DNA from: Astragalus membranaceus
Lineage: Eukaryota; Streptophyta; Magnoliopsida; Fabales; Fabaceae
NCBI GenBank assembly: GCA_039519185.1
Contig: CM076846.1
Span: forward strand, 186,791,068 to 186,855,067
Direction of reading: 5' to 3'
Length of the DNA stretch: 64,000 nucleotides
Shown: one piece after another, positions 47,501-60,277 of the stretch
How the letters are laid out: the number at the start of each line of letters is the position of its first letter
Position numbering within the stretch: the first letter of the stretch is position 1
Notes under the pieces: model-generated
What the model was told of the DNA's origin: nothing
Database searches by the model: none
The model's input: the letters and a program-made list of their open reading frames with translations, nothing else
Program-made: the position numbers and the translations under genes

Positions 47501-48159
47501 AGCCGGGTATGAAAGCTCTCAATTTTGGTGACGCCTCTATTTACAGGCAAAATTTTGGTGAATTGGTACCACATGCATATGCCCGTTGGTGTGGGTTGCA
47601 TTCATTCATTATCATGACATTGGTGACTGGTTGTACTGTTTATAAGTTGACGTGTGTTTATAGTTTGTTGTGTGTAGTGGAGTGGTAGATATAGTTGTCA
47701 TATTCTAGCATATTTCCTATCATTTTACGCTATTATATTAAAGATATCTCACCCCTTCTGTTTGAATGTTACCCCTATGCGGTAACGTGCAGGTGATTGC
47801 GAGTGAAGGCTTAGGTACCTTCGCTATTCTGAGTCGGTGTCATCGGTGTCCTTTGCTTTGATGTGTAACACTCAAGGGGGGAATAAACGCTAAACTTTGG
47901 TTGTTATAATTTATTATTTGGAGTCCATTCAGGACGTTATTATTTTATGTTTTAGAACTTATTTCTTTTCCGCTGCGTGGTGATGTATTTAACTAAACCG
48001 GTGTTATGGGCTTAGTCCCTTTTTGATAAAGTATTATATACTGTATGTGACTTTTTGGTTTTGATGAATGTGTGACATCTCTTTTCGAAGTATGAAATAA
48101 ATTTTTATAACTCTGATTTTATTAAATAATTATCGGGTAGAAAATGGGTGTTACATTAG

Positions 48160-48171
48160 TGGTATCAGAGC
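48160..48171 (+). other. Primer-binding site (initiator tRNA-Met), copy A
   Basis: TGGTATCAGAGC five bases after LTR A, complementary to plant initiator tRNA-Met. Confidence 0.9.
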
Positions 48172-48277
48172 AAAAGTTCGGTCTGTCCGGCCAAGTTGTC
48201 CAGTCGTAGTGTCAATTGACAATGGTGTGTTGTCAATTATATCTAACTGTTGGTTGTTTTGTAGCAAGTGAGTTGAA

Positions 48278-48663
48278 ATGGCTGGGAGGAACGATACTGC
48301 AATTGCTGCTGCACTAGCTGCTATGGCACAGGCTGTGCAGAATCAACAGAATACTGGTGAGAATGCTGGGACTCGCAGCCTGGCGACATTTCAGAGAGAG
48401 AATCCGCCCACCTTCAAGGGCAAGTATGATCCCGATGGTGCCTTAGCTTGGTTGAAAGAAATGGAGAGGATTTTTCGAGTGATGGATTGCACTCAAGCAC
48501 AGAAGGTCCGCTATGGTACGCATATGCTAGATGAGGAAGCTGATGATTGGTGGTTAGAGGCGAGGCAGAGGTTGGAGACTGCTAATGAAGAGATTACCTG
48601 GGAAGTGTTCAGCAGAGAGTTTAACCTTAAGTATTATCCTGAAGATGTCTGAGGGAAGAAAGA
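48278..48663 (+). pseudogene. Gypsy gag, copy A, truncated
   Basis: Opens MAGRNDTAIAAALAAMAQ and runs through the gag core (FKGKYDPDGALAWLKEMERIF, DDWWLEARQRLE). A TGA at 48650-48652 replaces a CGA codon of copy B, and the sequence is cut at 48663 by the next element. In intact form Gag builds the cytoplasmic particle. Encodes a 4-residue insertion (near NTGE) compared with copy B. Confidence 0.85.
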
Positions 48664-51461
48664 TGTAACACCCCGATAATTTCTAACTTGTAGAAACTAC
48701 CGAAATGCACTACTGGCATACATCAGAGTGACTTTCCTTTTAAAATATTGAACACATTCTACACTTCGATGAAACTCATCAAACGCACTTACATATATGA
48801 ACATAATATAATCAAAGTCGGTCCTCACATAACTCAAACTAGTGTTCAATACTCAAAACCGAAAGTCTGCGGAAGCGATTTACAACTTCATGACATAAGT
48901 CGTACAATCGTATATCTAAGGTACCGAATACAAATATACAGAGATACAAAGGAAACTAAAATACAAAGATACATAACATGACAAAAGGAATGTCGTCGGC
49001 AATTCTTCAAGCGTCTCCATAGTCGTGCCTCACGGTCTTCAAATTTCCCTGCTTAACTGAAAAACAACAACAACAGATTGGGTGAGACAACTTGTCTCAG
49101 TGAGTTCTATCGAGACCCCTTACTAACTCTCTCGGTTCAATTATGCTTGATTTCATGAATCGTAGCCCTTAAGTCGACTACGGGGAACATACAACGTGTA
49201 CTCGTGGCCCTTCTAAGCGACACACGAAGCACACACAATAACAATGATTCTTAGCATATCATCGGGTCTTATTTTAAAGATTCCGGCAAACCCAGTCCCC
49301 GGCCATTTCTACTACCTTAGGGACAACAATGTAACGGGCCTAGGGGATAAGGCTCATGACTTCCTCTCCCACTAGTACGCTAATCCATGAACAGGGTCGT
49401 CACCCCAGCAATGATGTATATAATATATACCATGAACAATGAGCAGTGAACAGTGAACGATGAGCAATAACCAATGAGCTTACTCTTAACAGTGAACTTG
49501 CATTTAACTTAGTCTTGTACTAACATAATCTTATTATTAGGTGATCTCACACGGCTTACTAAGGTTTACTAACCTAACTGATCACGATGCTAATCCAATC
49601 AGTCCAGCACAATATATCAATCACAATCATAGCATGACAATCAAATCCATAACACGTTCCGTCTACCCGCATTGGGCCGTCAATAATCATTCAATCATGA
49701 CATGAGGTTGTTATCATTAAACTTAAGCAATTCCAACGAATTACGGTTATTTTATCATTTCATAACATTGGGAAGGGATTAGGATAGGTTTGGAATCAAT
49801 TAGGAAGCGTTTGGACACCTTTAAAAATCTGGGTCAGACAGATACGCACGACCCATGCTTAATGGCGCACGATCCGTGCGCGAAATGGAAATTTTACAGA
49901 AAGCATCAGAAGGATCCGCACGATCCGTGTGCCAGGGCACACGATCCGTGCCTGATGCACTGTCCTGTAAAATGGCCATTTCGTGCTGTTTTTGACTCTG
50001 TCTCGTGTCCAAATCTTTTCCCGATCGAAACCTAACTTATCAACCTTTAATAACAGAATATCATCCAGCCAAACACTCCATATATCACTCATCATAACAA
50101 CCATAAATATCAAACACGATCTCAATCAAACAACAACATAACTCGGTATTTAAAACGGGTTTTCGCAAAGCGGCTTGTCGCCAATTTCTTTTAAAACGCG
50201 AGACTCAACCAGAACACATGATAATTTCCCTAGTGAGTATAGAACTCACCTTTTGGCGATGAAAATCGCTCCCAACGCCGAAGCTTCGCGAACTCGGACG
50301 AACGGCGATCCCACGAATCTTCCCGAATCCGCTCCAGCTACTTCCAGCAACAAACTGTCAATTTGCAACGAGCATAGCTAGGTCAATACGTGACCAAAGT
50401 CCTTAAAATCAGTGCCCATTGTAAAGAGAATTTTGTCTACTCTCTGATGGAGAAAGATTCACTTGCATGCAACCAGTAGTTTGGGAGATATCAACAAAAC
50501 AAGAGGACTGCTCCAGAACAGTGGCTGATTCTTAATCCAAAAGTTGTGAGCATGATATCTCTCTCATTTCTCAATGAAATCATGCGGTTCTTGTGCCCAA
50601 AATGAAGATCTTTGTGTCTAGTTTCTAGAGGGACAAGAATCACGATCATCAGAGTTGTGTACAGGGAGATACGATACAATCACCGAGGGTAGGTAAAACG
50701 GGTTTTACCCAGAATTTCTGATTATCTTGATCACCATCTTCAATCACTTGCCATTTCGAATCTGAGCTTCCACCTTCTGTACCAGCAACATTACAACCTT
50801 CAAAGCACTTCCAATTCATAAAGTGGGTTCAGATGTACCTCTCTTATAACTCTAAGTGCATATGCAAAGCATCAAGTGAGCAAAGACTCCATTTCTTCCA
50901 TGTGGAGCTTGAGTGGCTGAAAATGGTAGAGAGGAGGTGAGAATGATTCAGCTTGCATCTGGTACTGATATTGGCATGAGTGGGAAGAGGAGAAGAAATG
51001 GGATATAATGGTGGCTAAATCTTCAACATGCATGAGGGTTTGATGAATTGTTGTTCTCATCCTTTCTCTCCCTCACCTTCGACTTCTCTCCATCTCCACT
51101 CTCTCTATGTTTTTCCATTTCTGATTTTGAACTTGTGAATGAATAAGGTTTTTAAAAAGGAAAGGTTCAGCTGATGGTTTATTAGGTGTGAGGTGGAAAA
51201 CAAGTGGGTCCCTTTCCTATGACACAACACTCTAACTCATTGCTTTTAGTAGAAATAAACACTCAACTTCATTCAATTGTCATGCAACATAATATGTAAC
51301 TTGTTCAATCATCATTTAAATCATATAATTCATATAACTAGCCATTTAATTAAGTTATACATATAGTCAAGGCACTAAATTATTTAATTTAGCTAATCAA
51401 TTAACTATGACCTCTTACTAACTTCCATTAACCTAATTAGCTAAAAATTGGGGATGTTACA
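48664..51461 (-). mobile_element. 3' LTR of another gypsy element (element C)
   Basis: Starts TGTAACACCCCG at 48664 and ends ATGTTACA at 51461; 2798 bp. It sits in gag copy A after AAAGA; copy B shows the uninterrupted site near 54007-54011. The polypurine tract (minus strand TCAAGTTGGGGTGAT) lies at 51462-51476, so the element reads leftward and this is its 3' LTR. Four CACGATCCGTG palindromes cluster at 49860-49955. Confidence 0.8.
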
Positions 51462-51476
51462 ATCACCCCAACTTGA

Positions 51477-51931
51477 AAGATTTTGTCCTCAAAATCGTCC
51501 AAGCTACCCCCTGGACATTCTCCTGAAGCTTCATGGACCTTCATCCTCCTTCAAAAGTCAAACCCTAACTCCTCTTAGTGGCACTTAAAGGGATTTCACC
51601 CCAACTTGGATTGACCATAGTCAATCCTACCTTCGCACATTAACGATCGAAGGAAATCATGATCGCATCAAAGAGCATAAGAAAAGAAGCAAGATATATT
51701 TTTTTTAAAAGCGGTTTTGCTCTTTAGTGTAATCAAGTTTCCGTCCATACTTAATGTAACCTGAACTCTCCAACTGATTCTATGATTGAATCGGTTTCAA
51801 GAAATAAACGGTAGCCCACAGCTTCCTCGAACCATCACTGATGCCCACCTGTTGTTCCGGTACGGCGTCTGTAGCTCTCTGCTCCTGCTGCGCGCTCTAA
51901 TGAAACAAGAAGGCTAGAAGTGTGGGTCGAC
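51477..51931 (-). mobile_element. Internal remnant of element C
   Basis: About 455 bp upstream (minus strand) of the polypurine tract, 3' untranslated-like with no recognised domain. At 51931/51932 it changes abruptly into LTR copy B, so the rest of element C, the rest of element A and the start of LTR B have been deleted. Confidence 0.65.
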
Positions 51932-53515
51932 GGGCGCCACATCCTGGGTGTGTTGCGTTTCCTGTGTGTTGCTGTTTTAGGCGCCCAGTGCCTGGGCGCC
52001 GTGTCTGGGTGTGTTCCTGTGCCATGTTGCGTTCCTGATTGTGTTCCCTGCTGTCTGGGCGCCAAGGGCGCCAAATCCTGCTGTGTTGCCTGCTGGGCGC
52101 CTCCCTGGGCGCCATATCCTGCCATGTTGCGTTTTTGTGCTTCCAGGGCGCCAGTTTCTGTTGCTGGCCAGTTTCCAGCATGTTGCCTGCTAGGCGCCCA
52201 GTGTCTGGGCGCCATTTTCAGGATGTTCCTCAATTTTTCCCCGGTTTTGTTTTTGACATATCTTTTGACTCGGGAGTCCGATTTAAACGTTTCAAAATGT
52301 TTTGGAAAGCTTTTTCAGAGGCCTAGCTGAATATTCTAATTTGAGGCAAAGTGGTCCATTTTTCTGGAAAAATGTTAACCGTTGGTGTAGTCGTTAAATG
52401 GTGATGTTTTACAAAGAAAGTTGTCGTGTCTCAAATACTTTGGAAAATTTGTCGTTGTCCCAGTATTATGGAAAATTTTCGTTGTCCCAAATATTTTGGA
52501 AACTTGTTGTCATCTTGGTGTCTTGGTGCTGTTTGAGCTAGGTGTGAAGGTTCAAACTTTGGTGTTGTCGGAACTAGGTGAGAAGGCTCCAACTCTTGGT
52601 GTTTCGTTGTTTCAGGTGGTTTGGTGTTTCAGTGTCGTTGGGCTAGGTGTGAAAGCTCAACTTTGGTGATATTCGGTGATTAATGTTGGTGTGTCACATT
52701 GTGACTATTTTGGATGATTGTATGTGTGCATTCATGGTGTCGCATACAGCATGTGCATTATTTTGGTGAAGGCCTTTGGTCTTGGAGCTGGGTGCGAAAG
52801 CTCAAATTTTTCTAAAACTAGTGAGCCGGGTGTGAAAGCTCAATTTTTGGTGAATTGGTGAGCCGGGTGTGAAAGCTCTCAATTTTGGTGACGCCTCTAT
52901 TTACAGGCAAAATTTTGGTGAATTGGTACCACATGCATATGCCCGTTGGTGTGGGTTGCATTCATTCATTATCATGACATTGGTGACTGGTTGTACTGTT
53001 TATAAGTTGACGTGTGTTTATAGTTTGTTGTGTGTAGTGGAGTGGTAGATATAGTTGTCATATTCTAGCATATTTCCTATCATTTTACGCTATTATATTG
53101 AAGATATCTCACCCCTTCTGTTTGAATGTTACCCCTATGCGGTAACGTGCAGGTGATTGCGAGTGAAGGCTTAGGTACCTTCGCTATTCTGAGTCGGTGT
53201 CGTCGGTGTCCTTTGCTTTGATGTGTAACACTCAAGGGGGGAATAAACGCTAAACTTTGGTTGTTATAATTTATTATTTGGAGTCCATTCAGGACGTTAT
53301 TATTTTATATTTTAGAACTTATTTCTTTTCCGCTGCGTGGTGATGTATTTAACTAAACCGGTGTTATGGGCTTAGTCCCTTTTTGATAAAGTATTATATA
53401 CTGTATGTGACTTTTTGGTTTTGATGAATGTGTGACATCTCTTTTCGAAGTATGAAATAAATTTTTATAACTCTGATTTTATTAAATAATTATCGGGTAG
53501 AAAATGGGTGTTACA
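51932..53515 (+). mobile_element. Gypsy LTR copy B, 5' truncated
   Basis: Matches LTR A from 43701 to its end, without the solo LTR. The ending GGGTGTTACA is followed by the same PBS. It carries about 10 GGCGCC palindromes (51932-52215). A small length difference of about 11 bp near 52505 distinguishes it from A. Confidence 0.88.
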
Positions 53516-53519
53516 TTAG

Positions 53520-53531
53520 TGGTATCAGAGC
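53520..53531 (+). other. Primer-binding site (initiator tRNA-Met), copy B
   Basis: TGGTATCAGAGC as in copy A. Confidence 0.9.
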
Positions 53532-53637
53532 AAAAGTTCGGTCTGTCCGGCCAAGTTGTCCAGTCGTAGTGTCAATTGACAATGGTGTGTTGTCAATTAT
53601 ATCTAACTGTTGGTTGTTTTGTAGCAAGTGAGTTGAA

Positions 53638-54276
53638 ATGGCTGGGAGAAACGATACTGCAATTGCTGCTGCTCTAGCTGCTATGGCACAGGCTGTGCAG
53701 AATCAACAGAATGCTGGGACTCGCAGTCTGGCGACATTTCAGAGAGAGAATCCGCCCACCTTCAAGGGCAAGTATGATCCCGATGGTGCCTTAGCTTGGT
53801 TGAAAGAAATGGAGAGGATTTTTCGAGTGATGGATTGCACTCAAGCACAGAAGGTCCGCTATGGTACGCATATGCTAGCTGAGGAAGCTGATGATTGGTG
53901 GTTAGAGGCGAGGCAGAGGTTGGAGACTGCTAATGAAGAGATTACCTGGGAAGTGTTCAACAGAGAGTTTAACCGTAAGTATTATCCTGAAGATGTCCGA
54001 GGGAAGAAAGAGATTGAGTTTCTGGAGCTGAAACAAGGGAGTACGTCTGTATCGGAGTATGCCGCTAAGTTCGTGGAGCTAGCAAAGTTCTATCCACATT
54101 ACACTGGAGCTAATGCTGAGTTTTCTAAGTGTATCAAGTTTGAGAATGGTTTGAGACCCGAGATCAAGAAGGCAATCGGATATCAGAAGATCCGCGTCTT
54201 TGCTGACTTGATTGATAGTTGCAGTAGTAAAAAGATAGATAGATGGATAGATAGATACCCGGTCCCATGTCGATAG
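53638..54276 (+). pseudogene. Gypsy gag, copy B, truncated
   Basis: Same protein as copy A but continues further through FNRKYYPEDVRGKKEIEF, SVSEYAAKFVELAKFYPH and FENGLRPEIKKAIG, the standard retrotransposon gag core. Homology ends at about 54221 (DSCSS); the last 18 codons to 54276 are unrelated sequence with GATA repeats. The zinc knuckle and all of pol are absent. Confidence 0.85.
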
Positions 54277-54816
54277 GAGCTGCCTATGTGGAAAACTAGA
54301 GTACATGGGTACAGTTTATTCCTTTCATGTGTTCATGTAACGATTTAAGGGAACAATTCCTGTGTTATGCAACAACTATTATTAATAGTGCCGAGGCTAG
54401 AGAGTAAGGTATATTCCATCATCATTAATGCTGCAAAACAAAATAAAGTGGTCATGAATTAGGTTGTCTATTAAAGGGGCGATGTACAACAACGTCAACG
54501 AACATAGTACACGGTCATAAAGGCATGAAATAAATGCATTTATTGGACAGCCATCACACCACATATGGCCTCACACCATTTATAACGAAACATCCTCTAT
54601 ATATACTGGTGGTTGAAAGTGTTTCTTCACTCCTTTTGTCCATTCCCCCAAGTTTCTTTCAATTTTAATACTGTGTGAACCATTTTCGTAAAGACTAACC
54701 CTTAGCCACAGGTCCCTGCTAGATGATCACCCACTGTTAATTTCACCAACACCCATTCTGAGATCTGATAATTTATACAGACTAAAGAAATTCTGATAAG
54801 TTTTTAATCGGTTATC
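54222..54816 (+). promoter_or_regulatory. Upstream region of the Helitron gene, with TATA box
   Basis: A GATA-repeat junction at 54232-54256, then unique sequence. TCTATATATA at 54596-54605 is a TATA-like box about 210 bases before the ATG at 54817. The Helitron 5' terminus should lie here, but I could not identify it. Confidence 0.4.
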
Positions 54817-54999
54817 ATGGAAGAAAATTATAACCGCAGTTCACATGGTGGAAGGAAAATCCGTAAAATTTCAAAAGGCAATGTAAATTCCAACTCACCC
54901 TTCATACTATCAGAAAATCCCAAGTTGGTGGAAACAGCTTCCATAACAGACTGTGTTGCTGAAGCAAACATACAAGGTATTGAAAGGGAAAACCCACAC

Positions 55000-55035
<36 letters not shown>

Positions 55036-58000
55036 CTTTATATACTTCATTTGTTCTTTTCTTTATCATTTGTGCAGGTTTTAGTGATAAATCACATTTT
55101 CCTCAAAACATATATATAAAGAATGGAAGGGAAAAGATTGGCGAACTACCTTATAATCGTGGAAATGTTACCCAGCTATCATGTGTTACACAATTAGAAT
55201 CTGACTTGAGGGTAAAGGGCCACATGAGGGAAATTCCCATTGGAGATCCAAGCCTCAATTACAAAAGGTTGCCGCTGTTTAATATATCAAATGGTATGAA
55301 TTTTTTTAAATTTCTTTTTTAATGATTAGATATAAAGGGTGATATATTATTCATAGTTACTATTCTTATATGATAATATTCTTAACATGCCCATATACAA
55401 AATTTAACATATCAGGCAATGGTCTTAATTCTCCACATGACGGAAAACACGTTGGGAAACTACAAAAAATGGGTGCTGGTAAACATATTCTTAAAAGAAA
55501 GCAACCACCAATTACTCATACTAATAAAGATAGGAAAGAAACACCAAATGTGTATTTATCATTCTCTTTGCCAGATTCCTCATCAGGTTAGTGGGCCAAT
55601 TTATAAATATAATTACAACCATATAAGTTTTTTATATAGCAATTTCATGTGTTGATTAAGTTATGTTATAAATTCATTAGTTCAATTTCCGGAAGAACAA
55701 ACCCCTATTTATGTCAGCGATGGAAGATTGAACCAAACGGTGCTAGAGCTAGGTATTTGAGATTTCACATTCATTTGTTACTTTTTTATGATCGAAAACT
55801 ATTTTATGAACCAAATTATGGCTTTTAATACATTTTTTTCCTTTCATAGGTATCCAACCCAACCAACATGTGAATAGTGATCCGGTGAATTCACCAGCTT
55901 CAGAAATCCAGTTGTCTCCATTTCATCATGATACTTTGGATGATGAGCAAAGTGGTAATTTCCAACTCTAACATAGTATTTAAAAATTATATCTATTACT
56001 TTACTAGGTTTTACAACTAATGGTCCATGTCACGTTATCTTTAGGTATCTCATCAGAATATTGGGACATAGGGATACCAACACACTCATGTCGCCATTGT
56101 GTTGTTTGGCATGAAGAACGAACACAAAAGGGATATAATGCTAAAAACCCCAAGTTTGGTATATGTTGTTCCCATGGACGTGTTGTTCTTCCTCACTACA
56201 CGGAACCACCTCAGCAAATATATAATCTATTTTGTAATAATGATCGACGAAGCAAAAACTTTCAAGCTAACATAAGGTCATTCAACTCAATGTTTTCTTT
56301 TACATCAATGGGAGGTAAAATAAAGAAAGATATCAATGTTGGAGAAGCTCCTCCGGTCTTTGTAATGAGTGGAGAAAATTATCACCAGATTGGTAGTTTG
56401 TTACCATATGATGGAGCACAACCAAAGTTTGCACAATTGTATATTCATGAAACTATTAATGAGGTGCAAAACAGAATGTCGGTTGTCAAGTAAGTACAAT
56501 GTCTTCATCTTGATTTTAAAGTTTCAATATCATGTATACTATTAGTCAGGCGTATCGATAATTTTATTCATGGTTTTATTTATTGTTGGGAGTTTCCAAT
56601 ATGACTGTGTTGACTTATATATGTCATACGGTTAATCATTAATTATTTTCTTGCATAGGATGACAGATGATGATGTCAAATTACAATCTAGCATTGTTGA
56701 AGAGATAAGAGATACCCTTGATGCATGCAACCCCTATGTCAAAAGCTATAGATATGTACGAGATAGAATTAGTCAAGGAGAAATTCAGAATATGAAATTG
56801 AGAATAATTGGAAAAAGAGGCCGAGATGGTAGACGATACAATTTGCCAACAACATCAGAAGTTGCAGGACTTATTATTGGAGATTTTGACTCAGCCCATT
56901 ATGATAGGGGTGTTATTGTAGAGTTGCAGTCAGGTAGGCTTAAAAGAATATCCACACTTAGTGCTGCATACCTTCCACTACAATACCCCCTTTTTTTCCC
57001 AAAGGGAGAAGATGGATGGTGGGAGCATATTAAGTATAATGAAGAAACAACAGCTCCTGCAATAAGGCGAGATAAGGTCACCTTAAGGGAATGGCTTGCA
57101 TATCGTTTCCAACATCGTTATATTGAGTTTTCTATATTCTTGTATGGAAAAAGACTCTTTCAACAATTGTTAGTTGATGCATATAGTATGATCGAAGCAC
57201 AACGTCTTCAATGGGTGAAAAACCATCAACATGAGGTGAGGGCAGATATGTATAAAGGATTATCTGATGCTTTACTACGTGGTGATCGAGATCCTTCTGC
57301 AGTTGGCAAACACATTGTGCTACCATATAGCTTTACAGGTGGATCTCGATACATGCAGCAAAACTATCAAGATGCAATGGCAATTTGAAGATGGGCTGGT
57401 TATCCTGACCTTTTTATAACATTTACATGTAACCCAAATTGGCCTGAGATCGTTAATTTCTTAAAAGTTTTTAATCAACGGCCTAAAGATCGTCCCGATA
57501 TTGTGGCAAGAATGTTCAAAATCAAGCTAAATCAACTTATTAGAGATATCAAGCAAGGACAATTATTTGGGTTAACAAGGGCAGGTATATCTATAAATAC
57601 TAATTAAGCTCTATTATTTATTTGAATTTCTAAAAATATTAAATGACTATTTCATGTTTAAATGCAGTTATATATACCATTGAGTTTCAAAAACGTGGGT
57701 TGCCTCATGCGCATATATTGGTATTTCTTCAACCAAGTAGCAGGGTCTTACATGCATCTGATATTGACAAAATTATTTCTGCTGAGATTCCTAATAAGGA
57801 AACTGATGCTGAATTGTATAAAGTTGTCTCCACATTTATGAGAACTTTGCTAAATTATATTAGAGGACCTACATGCTATGAAGATCTTCTCATAGTAGGA
57901 ACAGAAACTCGCCTCACATTTAGGAATGCGTGTTATGCCATGGGTTTATTGGATGATGACAAAGAATATGTTGATGCTATCAAAGAGGCCAGTCACTGGG

Positions 58001-59982
58001 GATCAGCTAATTTTCTTCGAAGGTTATTTGTTACTTTGTTAGTGGCTTGCCAAATGACAAGACCTGAATTTGTTTTCCAAGAAACATGGAAGCTATTAGG
58101 TGATGATGTGCTATACCATCAAAGGCGTTTACTTAGAGCACCAGGTACTATTTTTATAATTAACCTCTTCCATTATTTTGCTAATTGAACTTATCTTATT
58201 TTAGGTATTATGTTAAACTACATTGATGATCAATCATATGATCAAATTTATGATATATACATATATATATATATATATATTTATATATAAACTAATTATT
58301 TTTGTGGCCATTGACTTCCAGATTTAACTTTGACGGAGGAACAACTCCAAAGTCATTTGTTGGCTGAATTGGATCGCTTATTACAATCACACAATAAGAG
58401 ACTAAGTGATTATCCAACAATGCCTATTGGAGATAATAGTGATTTAGATCAACACTACAATCGTTTGTTGAATGACGAGCTAAATTATGATAGAATTGCA
58501 TTGAGGCAGGAACACATTCGTTTACTATCTACAATGACAAGTGAACAACGGGCAGTCTATGATACAATAATGTTGAATGTCATACAAGATAGTGGTGGAT
58601 TTTTTTTCCTAAATGCTTTTGGTAGTGCTGAAAAAACATTTATATGGCGAGCACTTGCAGCTGGATTAAGGTCTCAAGGAGAAATCGTATTAACTGTTGC
58701 ATCTAGCGGGATTGCATCATTACTAATACCAGGAGGTAGGACAGCCCACTCTAGGTTTGCTATTCCTTTAATAGTGCATGAGGACTCTACGTGCAATATT
58801 GCACATGGTAGTGACTTAGCTGAGCTAATTCTTAAAACAAGGTTGATTATATGAGATGAGGCACCTATGATGCATCGTCATTGTTTTGAAGCAGTAGATC
58901 GAACATTGAGAGATATCCTACGTTTTCAAAAAGTAGGTAACTCTGAAAGGCCATTTGGTGGCAAGGTGGGTGTTTTGGGTGGTGACTTTAGACAAATCCT
59001 TCCAGTTATACCAAAAGGGACCCGACAACAAATTGTCAATTCTGCTATTAATTCGTCATATTTATGGATCCATTGCCATATAATGACATTGCATACAAAT
59101 ATGAGATTGATGACGGGTACATCTGGTGATGATACTGCTGAGAGACGACTTTTTTCAGATTGGTTATTAGAGATTGGAGATGGACGTAATGGTGAAGTCG
59201 TTGATGATGAAATTAATCTCCAGGTGCCATCTAATTTTTTGATAAACATGGAAGGTGGTGCTATTGAAAATGTTGTTGATGCCATTTACCCAAATTTTGC
59301 TCATGCTTCTGAGGACATCACGTATTATCAAAATCGGGCTATATTAGCACCAAAAAATGAAATTGTTGACAAAATCAACGTGTATATGTCGGGTCAAATA
59401 ACTGGGGAAGAAGTTACCTATATTAGTCTTGATACTCCACATTCTGACCATGTTGATAGTGATCGGGTAGATAATGTACATTCTACTGAGTATTTGAACA
59501 CCATTACGTCCCCAGGTTTGCCAAACCATTTGATCCATTTGAAAGTTGGAGTCCCTGTTATGCTATTGCGTAATATTGATCCAAATTCAGGGCTATGTAA
59601 TGGTACTAGACTCATTGTGACAAGGCTAGGAAAATTTGTCATTGAAGGAAAAATAATTTCTGGGAGCAACATTGGAGATCAAGTGTACATTCCTAGGCTA
59701 TCATTGACGTCATCCGATGTTAGAATTCCTTTCAAATTCCAGAGAAGACAATTTCCAATAAACATATCTTTCGCAATGACAATTAACAAAAGTCAAGGAC
59801 AATCTTTAAAATTAGTTGGAGTATACTTGCCAAGCCCAGCATTTTCTCATGGTCAACTGTATGTTGCATTTTCACGGGTCACATCAAGAAACGGACTTAA
59901 AGTGTTAATCACAACGGATGAAGAGGGAGCTACAAATACCACTAAGAATGTTGTATACCATGAAATCTTCTCAAACTTGTGA
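54817..59982 (+). pseudogene. Helitron Rep-helicase gene, degenerate
   Basis: Nine exons can be joined: 54817-54976, 55078-55293, 55416-55586, 55681-55752, 55850-55954, 56045-56489, 56659-57584, 57668-58144 and 58322-59982. The first five encode about 240 residues I do not recognise. Exon 6 has a CRHCVVWHEE zinc-like motif and FNSMFSFTSMGGKI. Exon 7 is the Helitron N domain (AAYLPLQYPLFFPKGEDGW), and exon 8 has the Rep two-His motif GLPHAHILVF. Exon 9 is PIF1-like helicase (LTVASSGIASLL, DEAPMMHRH, VAFSRVTSRNGLKVL). Damage: TGA at 57386-57388 and 58852-58854, Walker A reading FGSAEKTF instead of a Gly-rich loop, and loss of roughly 200 residues between VVSTFM and LLNYIRGPT. It would drive rolling-circle transposition if intact. 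Confidence 0.85.
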
Positions 59983-60161
59983 TTTTCATGTTGGTACATT
60001 AATGATGGTTAAATACAATCATAATCACCATATTACTCAAAATAATATGTGTCTTGCTTATGCCCATTATCAAATTATGTTGGGTTCGTTAGGTAATTCA
60101 AATGGGAACTATTATTCTTTCCATTGAGACAATGAAATATGGTTTCAAGGTTGTTACTTAA

Positions 60162-60192
60162 GGCCCGTGCATAACACGGGGGCAAGTTCTAG
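60162..60192 (+). mobile_element. Helitron 3' terminus (hairpin plus CTAG)
   Basis: Hairpin CCCGTG-CATAA-CACGGG at 60164-60180 followed by GGCAAGTT and CTAG at 60189-60192. The next base is T, as expected for insertion into an AT site. It lies 180 bases after the helicase stop codon and defines the right boundary of the element. Confidence 0.85.
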
Positions 60193-60277
60193 TTAATCTT
60201 AGAAAGAGAAAAAAGGAGCGCTAGTTTAGAATATTTGTAACTTTGGAAGCCCCTGTCCAAATGAGTCTTTTACGGAA

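Larger units (their letters stand above)
42732..48155 (+). mobile_element. Gypsy 5' LTR copy A (tRNA-Met-primed), with solo LTR inserted
   Basis: Starts TGTAACGCCC at 42732 and ends GGGTGTTACA at 48155, followed by the primer-binding site TGGTATCAGAGC. Without the inserted 2866-bp solo LTR and its duplicated 5 bp it is about 2.55 kb. The first kilobase has about 20 GGCGCC hexamers (43465-43982). Primer type and gag place it in the chromovirus/Tekay-like group by inference. No 3' end of the same element is in the window. Confidence 0.85.

Noticed and set aside
54222..54260. Candidate Helitron 5' end at the gag break point
   Set aside because: The sequence there does not start with the expected TC after A, and the gag sequence does not resume after the Helitron 3' end, so the boundary cannot be placed here.
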